A stretch of 64,000 bases of DNA from Microbacterium atlanticum (GTDB taxonomy: Bacteria; Actinomycetota; Actinomycetes; Actinomycetales; Microbacteriaceae), in assembly GCF_015277815.1 (NCBI RefSeq), contig NZ_CP063813.1:3348001-3412000 (forward strand), given 5' to 3'. The notes under the pieces are model-generated. The model had not been told where the DNA came from and made no database searches. It saw nothing but the letters and a program-made list of their open reading frames with translations. Shown here in pieces: positions 44,658 through 53,744 of this stretch (positions within the stretch are counted from its first letter, which is position 1; the number at the start of each line of letters is the position of its first letter). Made by a program: the position numbers and the translations under genes.

Positions 44658-45731
44658 TCAGCCCCAGAGCGGGACGTCGGGGCGGTGGGCGAGGGCCGAC
44701 GCGGCCAGGTCCGGGGGCAGGTCGGCGATCGTCGCCGGCTGCCAGCGCGGCGAGCGGTCCTTGTCGATGACCTGCGCGCGGATGCCCTCGGCGAGGTCGG
44801 GCTGCGTGGCGGCGAACCACATGACCAGACCGTACTCCTGGGCGAGCGCGTCGCGCAGACCGGGCAGCGTGCGGGCGCTGCGGACCGCCGCGAGCGTGAC
44901 GGCGAGCCCGGTGGGCGAGAGCTCGCCCAGCAGTGCGGCGGTGGCGGATGCCTCGGGCTCGGGCCGCGCCCGGAGCCGCTCGACGATCTCGGCGACGGTG
45001 TCGGCGGCGAACGCGTCGTCGATCCACGCGCGCGCCGCCTCGAGGGGGGACGGCGGGGCGGTCTCGTCGAAGAGCAGGACCAGCTCGGTCGCGGTGGACG
45101 GGTCCGCCCGGGTCTCGAGGGCATCGCGCAGGGCGTCGAGGTTCTCGTGCGGCACGAGGTGGTCGGCGAATCCCGCGTAGATCGCGTCGGAGGCATCCAT
45201 CACCGCGCCGGTCAGCCCGAGGTACTCCCCCAGGCGCCCGGGGGCGTGCGCGAGCAGCCACGAGCCGCCGACGTCGGGGGTGAAGCCGATGCGGGTCTCG
45301 GGCATCGCCAGCTTCGAGCGCTCGGTGACGATGCGGATGCGCGCGTGCCCCGCCACCCCGATCCCGCCGCCCATGGTGATGCCGTCGGCGAAGGCGACGA
45401 ACGGCTTCGGGTACTCGGCGATGCGCGCGTTGAGCGCGTACTCCTCGCGGAAGAACAGCGCCGCGTCCTCGGGGCGGCCGCTCGTCACCTGCTCGGCGAG
45501 CCCGCGGACGTCGCCGCCGGCGCACAGGCCCCGGTCGCCGGCCCCGTCGAGCAGCACGGCATCCACGTCGCTGTCGTGCTCCCACGCGTCCAGCGTCTCG
45601 TGGAGGCGGCGGACCATGTCGAGGTTCAGGGCGTTGATCGCGCGCGGCCGGTTGAGCGTGAGCCGGCCCAGACCGCCGCTCGTGCTCGCGAGGACGGCAG
45701 GCTCCGAGGCGGCGTCGACGGGGTCGGTCAC
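44658..45731 (-). CDS. 3-hydroxyisobutyryl-CoA hydrolase (enoyl-CoA hydratase family)
   Basis: A 357-residue crotonase-fold enzyme of the HIBCH type, which releases 3-hydroxyisobutyrate from its CoA ester in valine breakdown. Typical: FCAGGDV-like LCAGGDVRGL, then FADGITMGGGIGVAGHARIRIVTERSKLAMPETRIGFTPDVGGSWLL with the catalytic Glu and Asp, and the long C-terminal extension. I place the start at GTG 45731. Upstream in-frame codons would run into the palindromic element at 45748. No clear RBS. Confidence 0.87.
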   Translation of the reverse strand: MTDPVDAASEPAVLASTSGGLGRLTLNRPRAINALNLDMVRRLHETLDAWEHDSDVDAVLLDGAGDRGLCAGGDVRGLAEQVTSGRPEDAALFFREEYALNARIAEYPKPFVAFADGITMGGGIGVAGHARIRIVTERSKLAMPETRIGFTPDVGGSWLLAHAPGRLGEYLGLTGAVMDASDAIYAGFADHLVPHENLDALRDALETRADPSTATELVLLFDETAPPSPLEAARAWIDDAFAADTVAEIVERLRARPEPEASATAALLGELSPTGLAVTLAAVRSARTLPGLRDALAQEYGLVMWFAATQPDLAEGIRAQVIDKDRSPRWQPATIADLPPDLAASALAHRPDVPLWG

Positions 45732-45747
45732 GGTCGCAACGTTACCG

Positions 45748-45811
45748 GGCAGGAGAACTCGTTCCACGCCGGCACCGGATTTCCGCCAGGATGGGACGGA
45801 GTTCTGCTTCC
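45748..45811. repeat. Degenerate relative of the 84-bp palindromic element (copy C)
   Basis: Left arm GGCAGGAGAACTCGTTCC, right arm GGGACGGAGTTCTGC, about 64 bp in all. The centre (CCGG-a-TTTCCGCC) matches copy B at 53769 better than copy A. It lies in the divergent promoter region between the hydrolase and the ABC ATPase. Confidence 0.5.
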
Positions 45812-45880
45812 AGTCCGCAAAGGAGCGGCCCCGTCCGTAGCCCCACGGGATCGCTCGTCACGACCACGAGAGGGTGAGGC

Positions 45881-47422
45881 ATGCCCGATGGCCAGCTGCT
45901 GGAGTTCGCAGATGTCACCAAGCGCTTCGGCGCGGTCACGGCGGTGGCAGGCCTCACCGCGCAGGTCGAACCGGGGAGGGTGACGGGCTTCCTCGGACCC
46001 AACGGCGCCGGCAAGACGACGACCCTTCGCATCCTGCTGGGCCTCGTCCGGGCGACCGCCGGAACCGCCACGATCGGCGGACGGCGCTACGCCGACCTCG
46101 AGCGGCCGCTGCAGACCGTCGGCGCCGTGCTCGAGGCATCCAGCTTCCACCCCGGCCGCAGCGCCGCCGCGCACCTCACGATCTACGCGCAGGCCGCGGG
46201 CATCCCACGATCGCGCGTCGATGAGGTGCTGGGGCTGGTCGGATTGACGGATGCCGCAGGCCGCAAGGTCGGCGGATTCTCGCTCGGCATGCGCCAGCGC
46301 CTCGGCCTCGCCTACGCGCTGCTCGGCGACCCCGGCGTGCTCGTGCTCGACGAGCCGGCGAACGGCCTGGACCCGGAGGGGATCCGCTGGATGCGCGGCT
46401 TCCTCCGGGAGCTGGCCGCCGAGGGGCGGACCGTGCTGGTCTCGTCGCATCTGCTGGCGGAGGTGCAGCAGACCGTCGACGCGCTGCTGATCATCTCGCG
46501 GGGGCGGCTCGTCTTCCAGGGCTCGTTCGACGAGCTCGCCGACACCGCCGAGCACGCGACCGTCGTCGACGCGCCCGACCGGGAGGCGCTGGTGGCCGCC
46601 CTGCGGTCGGCGGACGTGCCGTTCGAGGTGCTGCGCTCGGGGCTGACGGTGCGCGGCCGCGACACCGCGGCGGTCGGCGCGATCGCCGCCGGAGCGGGTG
46701 TCGCGCTGTCGTCGCTGCACCGCCGGGGTCCGGCGCTCGAGGAGGTCTTCCTGGATCTCGTCAACGGCACGCGCGTGTACGCCGGCGCGCCGGGTGGGGC
46801 CGCGGCCGATGCGGCCCCCGCGCCCGCCGCCGCCGAGGTCGCGCCCGCGCCGGCCGCCGCCGAGGTCGCACCTGCCGACGCCGCGGCGGAGCGGGACGAG
46901 GCGGGTGAGTCGGCGCTCGCGTCGGCAGAGCTCGACGCCGAGGCGACCGGCGCTCCGGGGGCGGCATCCGCGCTCGCCGCCGCGGCCGGCGCCGCGTGGG
47001 CTGCCGAACGCGCCGACGGCGAGCAGCCGGCCGATGAGCCGTCCGGACCGGCGGGGCCGGCGTCGGCCGCGTCCTACGCGGTCGCGAGCACCGGCGTCAT
47101 CGACATCGTGCCCGCCGCCCCTGTCACCGCGGCCGAGGACGACCCGTGGGCGCCCGAGGACGCCGACCCCGACGTGGCGGCCGTCGCCGCCGTCGACGAC
47201 GAGCTCGAGGCCGAGCCGCCGGACGTCGACGACCGGCCCTGGGAGCACTACGTCAAGACCGAGTCCGACCGGGAGGCCGACGCGTTCTTCGCGGCCTTCG
47301 ATGCCGGTGACGGCGCCGACGGGAGCGCCGAGAGGGCGGAGGACGGGCGGGACGAGGCATCCGTCCCCTCCCCTGACACCCCCGACGATGCATCCCGTCA
47401 CGACGAAGGGGGCGCACGATGA
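45881..47422 (+). CDS. ABC transporter ATPase with long acidic C-terminal tail
   Basis: A 513-residue protein. Residues 1-300 are an ordinary ABC-2 type ATPase: Walker A GPNGAGKTT, signature SLGMRQRL, Walker B VLVLDEPANGLD, H-loop SSHLL. Residues about 305-513 are an Ala/Pro/Glu/Asp-rich low-complexity tail with a duplicated APAAAEV and no Cys; typical ATPases of this class end near 310. GAGGGTGAGG precedes ATG 45881. ATGA overlap with the permease gene. Substrate unknown. Confidence 0.88.
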   Translation: MPDGQLLEFADVTKRFGAVTAVAGLTAQVEPGRVTGFLGPNGAGKTTTLRILLGLVRATAGTATIGGRRYADLERPLQTVGAVLEASSFHPGRSAAAHLTIYAQAAGIPRSRVDEVLGLVGLTDAAGRKVGGFSLGMRQRLGLAYALLGDPGVLVLDEPANGLDPEGIRWMRGFLRELAAEGRTVLVSSHLLAEVQQTVDALLIISRGRLVFQGSFDELADTAEHATVVDAPDREALVAALRSADVPFEVLRSGLTVRGRDTAAVGAIAAGAGVALSSLHRRGPALEEVFLDLVNGTRVYAGAPGGAAADAAPAPAAAEVAPAPAAAEVAPADAAAERDEAGESALASAELDAEATGAPGAASALAAAAGAAWAAERADGEQPADEPSGPAGPASAASYAVASTGVIDIVPAAPVTAAEDDPWAPEDADPDVAAVAAVDDELEAEPPDVDDRPWEHYVKTESDREADAFFAAFDAGDGADGSAERAEDGRDEASVPSPDTPDDASRHDEGGAR

Positions 47423-48240
47423 GCCTCACCGCCGCGACGCGCGCGGAGACGACCAAGCTGTTCTCGACGAGCATCTGGTGGATCCTGGCGCTCGTCCTCT
47501 TCGCCTACGTCGCCGTCACGGCGGCGGCGCTCGCCTTCATCTACGCGGCGGCCGCGACCGGGTCGCTCCCCGGAGACGCGCCGCCCCTCCCGGAAGAGGG
47601 CCTCGCCGCGACGCTGTACAGCACCGCGACCACGATCGGGTACGTCTTCCCGCTGCTGGTGGGCACGCTCATGGTGACCGCGGAGTTCCGCCACAAGACG
47701 CTGACGCCCACGTTCCTCGCGACCCCGCGACGCGGGCGCGTGCTCGTCGCCAAGCTCGCCGTCGCGGCACTCATCGGCGTCGTCCTGGGGGTGATCGGGG
47801 TCCTCGCGGCGGTCGGCACCTCGGCTGCGCTGCTCGCGGGCTTCGGGCTCGACACGACGCTGACCGAGCCCGACACCTGGGCGATGCTGGGACGAATGCT
47901 GCTGGCCTCCGTCCTGTGGACTCTCATCGGCGTCGGCATCGGCGCCCTCGTGCGCAACCAGGTCGGGGCGATCGTCGGGGTGCTCGTGTTCACCCAGTTC
48001 ATCGAGCCGATCGGCCGCACCGCCGCCGCGTTCGTCGAGGGGCTCTCGGACGCGACGCGGTTCCTGCCCGGCGCGGCCAGCGACGCGCTCGTGGGCGCGA
48101 GCGTGTACAGCGTCGGGATGCCGCAGACCGGCGCAGGTTCCGAACTGGACTGGTGGGTCGGCGGGCTGGTGCTGCTCGGCTACGCCGTGGTGTTCGTCGT
48201 GCTCGGGCACCTGGTGAGCTGGCGGCGCGACGTCAGCTGA
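47419..48240 (+). CDS. ABC-2 type transporter permease
   Basis: A 273-residue membrane protein with six helices. The cytosolic EFRHKTLTPTFLATPRRGRVLVAK segment after helix 2 is characteristic of ABC-2 permeases paired with this ATPase type. Coupled to the ATPase by ATGA overlap. Together they form an exporter or bacteriocin/antibiotic self-protection type pump; the substrate cannot be told. Confidence 0.87.
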   Translation: MSLTAATRAETTKLFSTSIWWILALVLFAYVAVTAAALAFIYAAAATGSLPGDAPPLPEEGLAATLYSTATTIGYVFPLLVGTLMVTAEFRHKTLTPTFLATPRRGRVLVAKLAVAALIGVVLGVIGVLAAVGTSAALLAGFGLDTTLTEPDTWAMLGRMLLASVLWTLIGVGIGALVRNQVGAIVGVLVFTQFIEPIGRTAAAFVEGLSDATRFLPGAASDALVGASVYSVGMPQTGAGSELDWWVGGLVLLGYAVVFVVLGHLVSWRRDVS

Positions 48241-48252
48241 CCCGCCGGCGCG

Positions 48253-48717
48253 TCAGACGACCGGGGCGGCCGCGGGCGGCTTGCGGGCGCGCGGCTTCTT
48301 CTCGGGGATCACCGGGGTCGTGCCGGTCTCGGCTGCGATCTCGGCGACATCGGCCGGCTGCTCGTCGACCTCGACCCGCAGCGCCTGCACCAGCGCGAGG
48401 CCGTGACGCGTCGTCAGGATGATGCGCTGGTACTCGGGGTGCCCCTCGAGGTCGATCACGACGCTCGGCCGGCGGCGGCGGATCAGGGCGAAGTCGTCGC
48501 CGCCCGCGGAGCGCCAGGTGCCCATCGCGATGACACCGCGCACATAGGAGCCGGGGCTCGGGTAGCCGCGCAGCCACGTCCACGCGTCGTCGGTCAGCTG
48601 CACGCGGGTGATGGCGGAGCGCTCGATCACCACATTCCCCTTGCGGAATGACAGGGCGCGCTCCGAGAGCGAGAGCACGACCTCGAGCTGCGTCGAGTCG
48701 AGCAGCAGCGTCACCAT
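48253..48717 (-). CDS. Conserved hypothetical protein, possible PH-like domain
   Basis: A 154-residue protein. Residues 1-110 alternate beta-strand-like stretches (LEVVLSLSERALSFRKGNVVIERSAITRVQL; YVRGVIAMGTWRSAGGDDFALI; SVVIDLEG...YQRIILTT) as in bacterial PH domains. The tail is Lys/Arg/Pro-rich. ATG 48717 has ACACT 6 nt upstream, compatible with a leaderless start. Function unknown. Confidence 0.65.
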   Translation of the reverse strand: MVTLLLDSTQLEVVLSLSERALSFRKGNVVIERSAITRVQLTDDAWTWLRGYPSPGSYVRGVIAMGTWRSAGGDDFALIRRRRPSVVIDLEGHPEYQRIILTTRHGLALVQALRVEVDEQPADVAEIAAETGTTPVIPEKKPRARKPPAAAPVV

Positions 48718-48821
48718 GTCTCTAGTGTGCCAGCGGCTCCGGGCAGATCCGGGCTCATTTGCTTACGGGAGGGCAACGATCGGCGGTCCTCTTCGTGCGC
48801 GTCCGGTGCAAGACTGGGTCG

Positions 48822-51245
48822 GTGACCGTCGTGTCCCGCCCCGTCACCGTCCCGGCGCCGTTGTCCGCAGCCGCCGTCGACGCGGCGCTGATGCGCGCGG
48901 GAGCGGGCCAGCGGCTCGAGGTCGACGACGCCGAGGCGCTGCTGACCGCGACGGACGACCGTTTCGAGCGCCTGCTGGACCTCGCCGCGGCGGTGCGGGA
49001 CGGGGGGCTCGCGGCATCCGCTCGCTCGGGCGTGATCACCTACTCGCGCAAGGTGTTCGTGCCCCTGACGACGCTGTGCCGCGACCGCTGCCACTACTGC
49101 GTCTTCGTCGACACCCCCGGACAGCTGCGGACGAAGCACAAACCCGCCTACATGACGCCCGAGCAGGTGCTCGCCGTCGTGCGGCAGGGACAGGCCCTGG
49201 GCTGCAAGGAGGTGCTGCTGACGCTCGGCGACCGCCCCGAGGAGCGGTGGCCCGAAGCACGGGCGTGGCTCGATGCGCACGGGTTCGCATCGACCATCGC
49301 GTACGTCGCCCACATCGCACGGCTTGTCACCGCCGAGACCGGCCTGCTCGCCCACGCCAACCCCGGCGTCATGACCGCGGACGAGCTGCGGGCGCTGCGC
49401 CCCACCGCGCCCTCGATGGGCATGATGCTCGAGACCACGTCGCGGCGGCTCTTCGAGGAGCCCGGTCAGGTGCACTTCGGCTCGCCCGACAAGGACCCGG
49501 CGGTGCGCCTCGAGGTCCTCGACGCGGCGGGACGCGAGCGGGTGCCGTTCACGACGGGCATCCTCGTCGGCATCGGCGAGAGCGTGCGCGACCGGGCCGA
49601 GTCCCTCGTCGCGATCCGCGAGGTGCACGAGCGGCACCGGGTGGGCGGGCAGGGGCACGTGCAGGAGGTGATCGTGCAGAACTTCCGCGCGAAGCCCCGC
49701 ACCGCGATGCAGGGCGCCGCCGACGCCGACCTGCGCGAGTACGTCGCCGCCGTCGCCGTGGCGCGGCTCGTGATGGGCCCGCGGATGCGCATCCAGGTGC
49801 CCCCGAACCTGTCCGACCCCGGCGAGTTCGGCCTGCTCGTCCGCGCGGGCGCCGACGACTGGGGAGGTGTCTCGCCGCTCACCGCCGACCACGTGAACCC
49901 CGAGCGCCCGTGGCCGCACCTCGACGACCTCGCGCGCATGACCGCCGAGCTGGGCTTCGAGCTGCGCGAGCGCCTGACGGCCCAGCCGGAGTTCGTGCTC
50001 GACGCCGACACGTGGATCGACCCCGGGTTGCAGCCGGCGGTCGCCGCGCTCGCGGATCCGGAGACGGGCCTTGCCGCCGCCGGTGTGACGGCTCCGGGCA
50101 GAATCGGCTCCCCGGGGCCCTCCGGCGCCGATTCCGGGCAGTCCAGCCCGCTTCTTTCCCACCCCGCGGCCGACAGGGGGGTGCGACGCCTCACCGAGAC
50201 GGCGGCGGCCGACCCGCTCGCCCTCGACCCCGCGGAGTGGATACGGCTGCTCCAGGCGACCGGCGCCGACCTCGAGGTGCTCGCCGCGACCGCCGACGAC
50301 GTGCGCCGCTACACCGTCGGCGAGGCGGTCACGCTCGTCGTGAACCGCAACCTCACCTCCTCCGGGCTGCGCGCCGCGCCCACGGACGACCCGACGACGT
50401 TCACACTCGACGACGTCGGCGCCATCGCCGCCGACGCGTGGGATCTCGGCGCCACCGAGCTCTGCGTGCAGGGCCTCCTGCCCGCCGGCGAAGACCCGGC
50501 GGGCTACCTCGACATCGCCCGCGCCGCCAAGACGGCGGCGCCCGGCATGCACCTGCACGCCTACCGCCCCCAGGACGTGTGGGACCTGGCCGATCGCGGC
50601 GGGCTCGGCCTCGCGGGCGCCCTCGCGGCCCTCCGCGAGGCCGGCGTCGACACCGTGCCGGGCACCGGCGTGAAGGTGCTCGGCGAGCGCGTCCGCGCGC
50701 TGGTCGCGCCCGGGGACCTCGACATCGACCGGTGGGTCGAGGGCATCACGGCCGCCCACCGCGCGGGCTTCCGCTCCACGAGCGTGCTCTTCTACGGCCA
50801 CGTCGAGACCGCCGCCGAGCGCATCGCGCACCTGCGGCGGCTGCGCGAGCTCCAGGACGCTGCGGCGAGCGCGGGAACGGGAGGCGGCTTCACCGAGTTC
50901 GTCCCCATCCCCCTGCCCGGCCCGGCGGGAGGCGTGCCGCTGGTGACGGGTCGCGCCGCGATCGACGAGCACCGCGCGATGGTGGCCGTGTCGCGCCTGC
51001 TGCTGTCGGGCAGCATCCCGCATGTGCAGATCCCGTGGACGCGCGTCGGGCGCGAGGCATCCGTCATCCTCCTGCAGTCCGGCGGCGACGACCTCGGCGG
51101 CACGCTGCTCGACGGGCGCGTGAAGCCCGCGGCGGGCGTCGAGCACGGTCTCGAACTGCCGGTGACGGATGCCGCCGCCTTGGTCGCCCGCATGTTCCGG
51201 CCGTTCCGCCTGCGCACCACCACGTACGGCCAGGTCGACCGATGA
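48822..51245 (+). CDS. fbiC: FbiC-type FO synthase; CofH half lacks the Fe-S cysteine motif
   Basis: An 807-residue CofG-CofH fusion; FbiC makes FO, the deazaflavin of coenzyme F420, using two radical-SAM domains. The CofG half is complete: cluster motif CRDRCHYC (Cys86, 90, 93), TLGDRPEERWPEAR, PNLSDPGEFG. The CofH half keeps VVNRN (to residue 510), GATELCVQG, YGHVE, GGFTEFVP and GGDDLGGTLLD, but where CxxxCxxC should follow NRN it reads LTSSGLRAAPTDDPTTFTL. No Cys triad exists in any frame there. The linker (about 420-460) is unusual and holds a small palindrome (GAATCGGC/GCCGATTC, 50101-50134). The start is GTG 48822, with AAGACT 6 nt upstream. Identity is firm. Whether the second half is catalytic is doubtful. 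Confidence 0.9.
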   Translation: MTVVSRPVTVPAPLSAAAVDAALMRAGAGQRLEVDDAEALLTATDDRFERLLDLAAAVRDGGLAASARSGVITYSRKVFVPLTTLCRDRCHYCVFVDTPGQLRTKHKPAYMTPEQVLAVVRQGQALGCKEVLLTLGDRPEERWPEARAWLDAHGFASTIAYVAHIARLVTAETGLLAHANPGVMTADELRALRPTAPSMGMMLETTSRRLFEEPGQVHFGSPDKDPAVRLEVLDAAGRERVPFTTGILVGIGESVRDRAESLVAIREVHERHRVGGQGHVQEVIVQNFRAKPRTAMQGAADADLREYVAAVAVARLVMGPRMRIQVPPNLSDPGEFGLLVRAGADDWGGVSPLTADHVNPERPWPHLDDLARMTAELGFELRERLTAQPEFVLDADTWIDPGLQPAVAALADPETGLAAAGVTAPGRIGSPGPSGADSGQSSPLLSHPAADRGVRRLTETAAADPLALDPAEWIRLLQATGADLEVLAATADDVRRYTVGEAVTLVVNRNLTSSGLRAAPTDDPTTFTLDDVGAIAADAWDLGATELCVQGLLPAGEDPAGYLDIARAAKTAAPGMHLHAYRPQDVWDLADRGGLGLAGALAALREAGVDTVPGTGVKVLGERVRALVAPGDLDIDRWVEGITAAHRAGFRSTSVLFYGHVETAAERIAHLRRLRELQDAAASAGTGGGFTEFVPIPLPGPAGGVPLVTGRAAIDEHRAMVAVSRLLLSGSIPHVQIPWTRVGREASVILLQSGGDDLGGTLLDGRVKPAAGVEHGLELPVTDAAALVARMFRPFRLRTTTYGQVDR

Positions 51246-52720
51246 CCCGCGTCGAGGTCGCGATCGTCGGCGCGGGGTTCGCGGGCATCGGCATGGCGTC
51301 GGCGCTGCGCCGTGCGGGCCGCGAGGACTTCGTCGTGCTCGAGCGCGCGGCATCCGTCGGCGGCACGTGGCGCGACAACACCTACCCCGGCATCGCGTGC
51401 GACGTCCCCTCGCACCTCTACGGCTTCGCGGCCCACCCCAACCCCTCCTGGTCCGGCACGTACGCGAGGGGTGACGAGATCCACGCGTACCTCGAACGCG
51501 TCGTCGACGCGGAGGGACTGCGGGACCGCCTGCGGCTGCGCACCGCGATGCAGAGGGCGACGTGGGATGCCGCGCTCGGCCTCTGGCGGCTGCGCACCGG
51601 TCGCGCCGGCTCGCCGGCGGACGAGGTGATCGCCGACGTGCTCGTGCTGGCGTGCGGGCGGCTCACCGAGCCGTCGATCCCCCGCGTCCCCGGGCTCGAG
51701 ACCTTCCCCGGGCCGCTCTTCCACTCCGCGCGGTGGGACCACTCCGCCCCGCTCGCCGGCGCGCGGGTCGCCGTCGTCGGGACCGGCGCGAGCGCGATCC
51801 AGATCGTGCCCGAGCTCGCTCGGACGGCGGGGCACGTCACCCTGTTCCAGCGGACGCCGGCGTGGATCGTGCCGCGCGGCGGCGATGCCTACTCCGACGC
51901 GGACCGCGCTCGGTTCGGCACCACCCCGCAGGCGCTCGAGGAGCTGCGCGCCGACCTCTACGCCGAGGGCGAGGAGCGGTTCGCGTCGCGCTCCGGCGAC
52001 TCCGAGGCCGCCGCCGAGGCGGAGGCGGTCGCCCGCGCCCACCTGGAGCGGCAGATCGCCGACCCGGCCCTGCGCGCCGCGCTGACGCCGGACTACGCGT
52101 TCGGCTGCAAGCGGGTGCTGCTGTCGGACGACTTCTATCCGGCCGTCGCGTCCGACGCGGTCTCGCTCGTGCGCGGCGCGCTCACCGCCGTCGAGGGGTC
52201 GACGCTCGTCGCCTCCGACGGCTCGCGCCATCACGCCGACGCGCTCGTGCTCGCAACGGGGTTCGCCTCGACACGCCAGCCCTACGCCGACCTCGTCCTC
52301 GGCGAGGGCGGCACGGCGCTCGCCGCGCACTGGTCGGGCGGCATGACCGCGTTCGCCTCGACGGTCGTCGCCGGCTTCCCCAACCTCTTCGTGCTGAACG
52401 GGCCGAACGCGTCGCTCGGCCACTCGTCGTCGGTGCTGATGATCGAGGAGCAGGCCGCGTACGTCACGCGCGTGCTCTACGGCCGGGGCGGACGGGTGCT
52501 GCGGGTCGACCCGGAAGCCGAGCGCGCCTACACCGACGAGATCGCGAAGGCCGCGGCATCCACCCGCTGGATGACCGGCGGATGCCGCAACTGGTACGTC
52601 GACGACCGCTCCGGCCGGCTCACCCTGCTGTGGCCGGGCACCGTCGACGCCTTCCGCGCGCGGCTCGCCCGCGCCGACGGCTCGGAGTTCCTGCCCGAAC
52701 CCGCCCCCGCTTCCCGCTGA
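51242..52720 (+). CDS. Flavin-containing / Baeyer-Villiger-type monooxygenase
   Basis: A 492-residue class B flavoprotein. FAD site VGAGFAGIGMAS at the N-terminus, the BVMO fingerprint F-x-G-x3-H-x3-W as FPGPLFHSARWD, and the NADPH site VGTGASAIQ. It inserts oxygen into ketones or oxidises heteroatoms; substrate unknown. ATG 51242 overlaps the fbiC stop and the next gene is fgd, so it is expressed with the F420 genes. BVMOs use FAD and NADPH, so its place here may be metabolic rather than biosynthetic. Confidence 0.88.
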   Translation: MTRVEVAIVGAGFAGIGMASALRRAGREDFVVLERAASVGGTWRDNTYPGIACDVPSHLYGFAAHPNPSWSGTYARGDEIHAYLERVVDAEGLRDRLRLRTAMQRATWDAALGLWRLRTGRAGSPADEVIADVLVLACGRLTEPSIPRVPGLETFPGPLFHSARWDHSAPLAGARVAVVGTGASAIQIVPELARTAGHVTLFQRTPAWIVPRGGDAYSDADRARFGTTPQALEELRADLYAEGEERFASRSGDSEAAAEAEAVARAHLERQIADPALRAALTPDYAFGCKRVLLSDDFYPAVASDAVSLVRGALTAVEGSTLVASDGSRHHADALVLATGFASTRQPYADLVLGEGGTALAAHWSGGMTAFASTVVAGFPNLFVLNGPNASLGHSSSVLMIEEQAAYVTRVLYGRGGRVLRVDPEAERAYTDEIAKAAASTRWMTGGCRNWYVDDRSGRLTLLWPGTVDAFRARLARADGSEFLPEPAPASR

Positions 52721-52730
52721 GAGGACACCC

Positions 52731-53744
52731 ATGCCCGTTCCCATGCGCTTCGGCTACAAGGCCTCCGCCGAGCAGTTCGGCCCCGCCGAGCTGCTGGACT
52801 ACGCGATCCAGGCGGAGGAGGCCGGCTTCGACTCGGTGTTCATCTCGGACCATCTGCAGCCGTGGCTGCACGAGGGCGGCCACGCCCCGGCATCCGTCCC
52901 CTGGCTCGGCGCGCTCGGCGCGAAGACCTCGCGCGTGCTGATCGGCACGTCGGTGCTGACGCCGACGTTCCGCTACAACCCGACGGTCGTCGCGCAGGAC
53001 TTCGCGACGCTCGGCGTGATGTACCCGGGGCGCGTGATCCTGGGCGTCGGCACCGGCGAGGCGTTGAACGAGGCGAACCTGGGGATCGCGTGGCCCGAGC
53101 CGCCGGAGCGCTTCCAGCGGCTGAAGGAGGCGATCGGCCTCATCCGCCGGCTCTGGTCGGAGGATCGCGTCACCTTCGACGGGACCTACTACCACGCCCG
53201 CAACATCACGATCTACGACAAGCTGCCGGAGCCCGTGCCGATCTACATCGGAGCCGCCGGGCCCGCGGCCACGCGCCTGGCGGGCCGCATCGCCGACGGC
53301 TTCATCACGACGAGCGGGAAGAAGCGGGAGCTCTACACCGACACCCTGCTGCCGGCGCTGCACGAAGGGCTCGAGAAGGCCGGTCGGGCACCCGATGCCA
53401 TCGACACGCTCATCGAGGTGAAGGTGTCGCTCGACGAGTCGCTCGAGGCCGCGCGTGAGAAGACCCGGTTCTGGGCGCCGCTCGCGCTCACGCCCGACGA
53501 GAAGATGGGCGTCGACGACCCCATCGAGATGCAGCGGCTCGGCGAGGCGCTGCCGATCGAGCGCGCGGCGTCGCGGTTCATCGTGTCGGACGACCCCGAC
53601 GAGCACGTCGAGCGCATCTCGTGGTACGTCGAGCTCGGCTTCCGCCACCTCGTGTTCCACGACCCCGGCCATGACCAGGGCACCTTCCTGCGGATGTACG
53701 GCGACGAGATCCTGCCGCGACTGCGGGCGAAGTACGGCGCGTGA
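52731..53744 (+). CDS. fgd: F420-dependent glucose-6-phosphate dehydrogenase-like LLM oxidoreductase
   Basis: A 337-residue luciferase-like protein with strong Fgd signatures: GYKASAEQFG, SDHLQPW (Asp40, His41, Trp45 matching the catalytic Asp/His/Trp of mycobacterial Fgd1), GTSVLTPTFRYNP and GVGTGEALNE. The glucose-6-phosphate phosphate ligands also appear conserved: Lys in TTSGKK, Lys in LTPDEKMGVDD, Arg in ASRFIVSDDPDE. Fgd1 oxidises glucose-6-phosphate and reduces F420. RBS GAGAGG. It implies the organism uses F420. Glucose-6-phosphate as substrate is likely but unproven. Confidence 0.87.
   Translation: MPVPMRFGYKASAEQFGPAELLDYAIQAEEAGFDSVFISDHLQPWLHEGGHAPASVPWLGALGAKTSRVLIGTSVLTPTFRYNPTVVAQDFATLGVMYPGRVILGVGTGEALNEANLGIAWPEPPERFQRLKEAIGLIRRLWSEDRVTFDGTYYHARNITIYDKLPEPVPIYIGAAGPAATRLAGRIADGFITTSGKKRELYTDTLLPALHEGLEKAGRAPDAIDTLIEVKVSLDESLEAAREKTRFWAPLALTPDEKMGVDDPIEMQRLGEALPIERAASRFIVSDDPDEHVERISWYVELGFRHLVFHDPGHDQGTFLRMYGDEILPRLRAKYGA

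Noticed and set aside
50096..50140. Fourth copy of the 84-bp element inside fbiC
   Set aside because: Only an 8-bp inverted repeat (GAATCGGC/GCCGATTC) and a GGGCAG direct repeat; the arms do not match GCAGAACTCCAC.
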